A stretch of DNA of 64,000 nucleotides from Rhodococcus sp. (in: high G+C Gram-positive bacteria) (GTDB taxonomy: Bacteria > Actinomycetota > Actinomycetes > Mycobacteriales > Mycobacteriaceae), in the NCBI RefSeq assembly GCF_023264675.1, contig NZ_JAHFVG010000020.1, positions 1-64,000 of the forward strand, written 5' to 3'. The translations under genes and the position numbers were made by a program. Within the stretch, counting starts at the first letter, position 1; each line of letters starts with the position of its first letter. The notes under the pieces were generated by a model. That model saw only the letters and a program-made list of their open reading frames with translations. It did not search any database and was not told where the DNA came from. Below, in pieces: positions 60,747 to 64,000 of the stretch.

Positions 60747-62546
60747 ATGACCGTGTTGCTGGGGGTGTCCATGGGCGCCCACGCCGTGCGTATGGCTCTG
60801 CCGCGCAACGCTGCGCCCGTCGCTCCCGTCGTGTCGTCCTCGCGGGTTCTCGAAGCGCCTCAGCAGCTGTTTTTCCGGAATCAGGTCATCGATACCGTCG
60901 ACGACGACGTCGAGTACCTCGCCGCCGAATCGATCAGTGCGCTTGCTGCCGAGTCCGAGCCTCACATGGCCACCGGTGTGGCGTACCGGGACGCGCACCA
61001 GGCGGACACCTTGCATCGCGCCCTCGAACATCAGCATCTGCACAACTACCACCTCGTGCACGAGGTGGAGGCCGTGGTCGAGTATCTGATCGCCAGTGGA
61101 GAAGCGGCAGGGCACTCCACCGTTGCGCTGTACGACCTGGGAAGTTCGGGCCTCAACGTCAGCGTCGTCGATCTGGCTGACCGGCGCGTGATCACCACCC
61201 GTCGCAGTACCGAGTTCAGCGGCGATCTGTTCGACGCGATCCTGCGCGACAACCAGCTCGAGCGCCTCGGCAAGGCGAGTGATGCTTCGGACATCGACCT
61301 CTTCACCCGGCGCTGCCGAGTGGCCAAGGAGCGGTTGTCCGGCAACGACGCAGTGTGCCTCCCCGACGAGAGTGGGATGATCCTTCTCTCGCGCGACAGC
61401 TACGAAACCCTGATCACCGACGAGGTCGACCGGTCGATCGAATTTGCCCGTGAGGTACTGATCTCCGCGAACGTGCCGATCGACGCGGTTGTCCTCATCG
61501 GTGGTGGCTCGCGAATTCCGCTGGTACACAACCGAGTCGGGCCCTCGCTCGATCTACCGGCGCTGACGCCCGTCGAACCGGAATCCGTTGCAGCCCGCGG
61601 CGCCGCACTCTCGGCGCGTCCGCTGGACGGGCAGCGCGCAGACCGTCCGACACCGTCGGCACGTGCACCGATTGCCGCAGCGGCGGGTGCAGGGGTCGCA
61701 GGCGTCACTGCTCCGCGGCCGACCGACGCGACGCCGACCATCGCGATCTCGCGCAGCGATCTCCCGTCGGAGTTGCCGCCGCTGGATTTGTTGCCCACTC
61801 ATGCGTCTGCGTCCGTCGCTACTGCATCTGTTCCTACTGCATCGGTTGCCACTGCATCGGTTGCCACGGCTCCCGCGCGGCCTGCACCGTCACGGCCGGT
61901 ACCACTCCGTCCGGCCTCGACGCCGACGAGTTCGCCTGCGCCGCAGCCGGGCCCGCTGATCAGCGAGGCGCCTACCCGATCGGAGCCGGAGGCCGAGGAC
62001 TCTTCTGCCCCAGCCGGACAGCGTCATTTCGCGCTGAAGAACGTCTACTGGCTCGACGCGGATTACGAGGACGACGACGGCGAGGACGAGTCGGTACGCA
62101 AGCGTCGTCTCGTTCGGTCGTGGTCGATCGTCGGCGTCGCCGCAGCGGCTGTCATCGCGGTCTCCGGGTTTTTGCTGACCCGGCCGAGCGCGGAGCCTGC
62201 CGTGGTGGACACTGCTGTGACGCAAGCTCCGGCGACCACGGCCGCCGCGACCACGCCCGCTGTCACCACACCGGCCCCGGCGCCGTCTGCTGTTCCGTTG
62301 GTGCCGCCGCCATCGCCCGCTCCGGCCACCACGACCGAGGCGCCCGCGGCGCCGGAAACCACTGTGGTGCAACAGCAACCGGAGAACTCGCCGACGCAGG
62401 AAGCGCCGCAGGCCCCGGTAGTAGTCGAGCCGGCGCCTGCTCCGGCTCCCGTGCCTGCTCCGGCCCCCGCGCCCGCTCCGCTCATTCCTGGAATACCGGG
62501 CTTCACCTTGCCGACCATTCCGCCGTTGTTCCCGCCTGCGCCGTAG
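60747..62546 (+). CDS. Membrane-anchored Hsp70/actin-like ATPase with Pro-rich tail (copy C)
   Basis: The 599-residue protein is a longer relative of copy A. It has LLGVSMGAHAVRMALP at residue 4, TVALYDLGSSGLNVSVVD near 125 and VLIGGGSRIPLVHNR near 249. A cytosolic linker has short TASVATASV repeats (about 354-375). A membrane helix lies at 458-477, then a Thr/Ala/Pro external tail ending APAPAPLIPGIPGFTLPTIP. Copy A ends with the same APAPLIPG block. It is 102 bp downstream of copy B. Confidence 0.8.
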   Translation: MTVLLGVSMGAHAVRMALPRNAAPVAPVVSSSRVLEAPQQLFFRNQVIDTVDDDVEYLAAESISALAAESEPHMATGVAYRDAHQADTLHRALEHQHLHNYHLVHEVEAVVEYLIASGEAAGHSTVALYDLGSSGLNVSVVDLADRRVITTRRSTEFSGDLFDAILRDNQLERLGKASDASDIDLFTRRCRVAKERLSGNDAVCLPDESGMILLSRDSYETLITDEVDRSIEFAREVLISANVPIDAVVLIGGGSRIPLVHNRVGPSLDLPALTPVEPESVAARGAALSARPLDGQRADRPTPSARAPIAAAAGAGVAGVTAPRPTDATPTIAISRSDLPSELPPLDLLPTHASASVATASVPTASVATASVATAPARPAPSRPVPLRPASTPTSSPAPQPGPLISEAPTRSEPEAEDSSAPAGQRHFALKNVYWLDADYEDDDGEDESVRKRRLVRSWSIVGVAAAAVIAVSGFLLTRPSAEPAVVDTAVTQAPATTAAATTPAVTTPAPAPSAVPLVPPPSPAPATTTEAPAAPETTVVQQQPENSPTQEAPQAPVVVEPAPAPAPVPAPAPAPAPLIPGIPGFTLPTIPPLFPPAP

Positions 62547-62552
62547 GGCACG

Positions 62553-63074
62553 TCACGTACGAGCAGCGCTGTTGCGTGGTCTCACGTGCTCGAAGATCAG
62601 GATCGTCTCGGTAGCGGCGACAGCCGGATGCGCACTGAGGTTGTCGACGACGAAATTCCGTAGCGCGTTGGTGTCCGCGGTGGCGATCTGGATCAGGAAG
62701 TCGTCGGCACCCGCGATGAAGTAGATGTTCAGTACCTCGTGGAGCGCGGCGATCTGCTTGCCGAATTCGCTGATGCGTCGACGGGCATCCGCCTGCAGGC
62801 GCACCGAAATCATCGCCTGAATACCCTGCCCGAGTGCTTCGGGGTCGATCTCGGCGTGGAATCCCCGGATCACTCCGCGTTCGACGAGCGAGCGCACACG
62901 TCCGAGCGCCGTCGAAGGGGCGATCCCTGCCGCGGCGGCAAGCGCGTTGTTGGGGATCCGGGCGTCGCGTCTGAGTTCGTCGATCAGAATGTGGTCGATG
63001 TGGTCCAGACGAGGCCGAACATCGTTCGACGGGCGAGCTCCGGAACCGGTCGGTGGTGAACTTTGTGGGCTCAT
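62553..63074 (-). CDS. aldR: Lrp/AsnC-family regulator (AldR-like)
   Basis: The 173-residue protein has an Lrp-type helix-turn-helix (ILIDELRRDARIPNNALAAAA then GIAPSTALGRVRSLVERGVI, residues 30-70) and a RAM ligand domain (VLNIYFIAGADDFLIQIATAD). In mycobacteria the divergent AldR controls ald in response to amino acids, and the same arrangement is seen here. The first 20 residues are a variable Ser/Pro-rich extension. Confidence 0.85.
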   Translation of the reverse strand: MSPQSSPPTGSGARPSNDVRPRLDHIDHILIDELRRDARIPNNALAAAAGIAPSTALGRVRSLVERGVIRGFHAEIDPEALGQGIQAMISVRLQADARRRISEFGKQIAALHEVLNIYFIAGADDFLIQIATADTNALRNFVVDNLSAHPAVAATETILIFEHVRPRNSAART

Positions 63075-63169
63075 GACGTCAATCTACAGAATTATGTTCA
63101 CATCGGTTGTAGGTATTTCTTCTGATAATTCATAGTTGGGGCAATCGACCGAACGTTTTGGAGGCAGCC
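63075..63169. promoter_or_regulatory. aldR-ald divergent regulatory region
   Basis: The 95-bp region is AT-rich. GAATTAT (63089-63095) and ATAATTC (63125-63131) form an inverted repeat across 29 bases, which could be the outer sites of an Lrp-type oligomer. GGAGG at 63160 is the ribosome site of ald. Confidence 0.55.
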
Positions 63170-64000
63170 ATGAAAATCGGAATCCCACGCGAGATCAAAA
63201 TCCATGAATACCGGGTGGCCATCACTCCTGCAGGCGTGCACGAGCTGGTCACCCGCGGACACGAGGTCATCATCGAGACCGAAGCCGGTGCAGGCTCGTC
63301 GTTCTCCGATACCGATTACAAGGCCGCAGGCGCCCAGATCTTCACCGCGGCGGACGAGGTGTGGGAAGCGGCCGATCTTCTTCTCAAGGTCAAGGAACCC
63401 ATTGCCGAGGAGTACTCCCGGCTCCGGAAGGGCCAGGTGCTGTTCACCTACCTGCATCTCGCAGCGTCGAAGGCGTGCACGGATGCGCTGCTGGAGTCGG
63501 GGACAACGGCGATCGCCTACGAAACCGTCACCGCCCCCGACGGTTCACTGCCCCTGCTCGCCCCGATGAGCGAAGTGGCAGGCCGCCTTGCCCCGCAGGC
63601 GGGCGCCTATCACATGATGGCGAGCGGAGGCGGCCGTGGAGTGCTGATGGGCGGTGTTCCCGGGGTGAAGCCCGCCAACGTCGTCGTCATCGGCGCTGGA
63701 GTCTCGGGTCGCAACGCCGTCGCGATTGCACACGGGATGCACGCCGACGTGACGGTTCTCGATCTGAACGTGCGTGCGCTGCGGGCGATCGACGATCAGT
63801 ACCACGGCATGGTGAAGACCGTGGTCTCCAATGCGTTCGAGCTCGAGCAGGCCGTACTCGCGGCCGACATGGTGATCGGCGCAGTTCTGGTGCCGGGCGC
63901 CAAGGCTCCGAAGTTGATCTCCAACAGCCTGGTTCAACGGATGAAGCCGGGCTCGGTGCTCGTCGACATCGCTATCGATCAGGGTGGTTGCTTCGAGGAT
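63170..64000 (+). CDS. ald: Alanine dehydrogenase (cut by window end)
   Basis: The 277 residues present start KIGIPREIKIHEYRVAITPAG, the signature of alanine dehydrogenase, and contain LLLKVKEPIAEEY with the pyruvate-binding Lys near 74, FTYLHLAASK with the catalytic His near 96, and VVVIGAGVSGRNAV for NAD near residue 173. It interconverts L-alanine and pyruvate plus ammonia. About 95 residues of the C-terminus lie beyond the window. It is controlled by the divergent Lrp-type gene in relatives. Confidence 0.93.
   Translation, partial: MKIGIPREIKIHEYRVAITPAGVHELVTRGHEVIIETEAGAGSSFSDTDYKAAGAQIFTAADEVWEAADLLLKVKEPIAEEYSRLRKGQVLFTYLHLAASKACTDALLESGTTAIAYETVTAPDGSLPLLAPMSEVAGRLAPQAGAYHMMASGGGRGVLMGGVPGVKPANVVVIGAGVSGRNAVAIAHGMHADVTVLDLNVRALRAIDDQYHGMVKTVVSNAFELEQAVLAADMVIGAVLVPGAKAPKLISNSLVQRMKPGSVLVDIAIDQGGCFED

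Noticed and set aside
59424-61529. 701-residue minus-strand frame opposite the Hsp70-like genes
   Set aside because: It spans two clear plus-strand genes and has His/Arg/Gln-rich shadow composition.
1-64000. Mobile elements, tRNA or rRNA genes
   Set aside because: No transposase, integrase, terminal repeats or tRNA-like cloverleaf with CCA-adjacent context was found on reading.

Overview
The window is high-GC actinobacterial chromosome. It is most like Rhodococcus or a close relative in the Mycobacteriales. Support for this: GC-rich third codon positions, many GTG starts, tight ATGA/GTGA gene overlaps, an alanine dehydrogenase gene next to a divergent Lrp-type regulator, a SigF-type promoter, Ddn-like and secretory-lipase genes, and many short Cys-anchored lipoproteins. 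No rRNA, tRNA, CRISPR array, phage or insertion sequence was seen, so the region reads as resident chromosome rather than an island.

Layout. (1) 196-8336, minus: an eight-gene Wzx/Wzy-type exopolysaccharide operon (two GT4 enzymes, a pyruvyltransferase and a divergent relative, flippase, acetyltransferase, polymerase, GT2), every junction overlapping by 4 bp, with a long untranslated upstream region. (2) 8.9-16.3 kb: Ddn-like protein, secreted lipase with a divergent TetR regulator and palindromic operator, a small XRE/membrane-protein operon with a 32-bp double operator, a STAS protein, lipoproteins and an SGNH hydrolase. (3) 16.8-20.3 kb: an OpuC-type osmoprotectant ABC transporter. (4) 20.3-30.7 kb: lipoproteins, hydrolase, MFS transporter, two flavin-type monooxygenases, a heterodimeric fluoride channel pair, and a STAS/RsbW-like pair. 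(5) 30.8-38.2 kb: a membrane pseudokinase, an ABC exporter, a Baeyer-Villiger-type monooxygenase, small membrane proteins and a low-molecular-weight tyrosine phosphatase. (6) 38.3-62.5 kb: a second surface-glycan locus flanked by three membrane-anchored Hsp70/actin-like ATPases. (7) 62.5-64.0 kb: an Lrp-type regulator and alanine dehydrogenase, cut by the window edge.

The most unusual system is the second glycan locus (40990-58899). A minus-strand set starts with a carrier protein, then an acyl-CoA-dehydrogenase-like flavoprotein, a class-II-synthetase-like amino acid:carrier-protein ligase, a fused double alpha/beta hydrolase (first nucleophile lost, second apparently Cys), a flippase, a PapA/condensation-like acyltransferase, a DUF998-like membrane protein, an anchored GH16 enzyme, three GT2 glycosyltransferases and a large multi-pass membrane protein. 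It meets head-on a plus-strand DUF1839-GH2 operon. The reading offered here is that an amino acid is loaded on the carrier, probably oxidised there, and transferred to a surface glycan that is flipped and remodelled outside. The gene families are seen; the product and order of steps are inference.

A second theme is a dispersed palindrome with core AACGCACGTGCGTT. It is found in three intergenic places: about 61-bp units at 1-170, 51-bp units at 20306-20604, and two hairpins at 25922-26012. All lie at 3' ends of genes.
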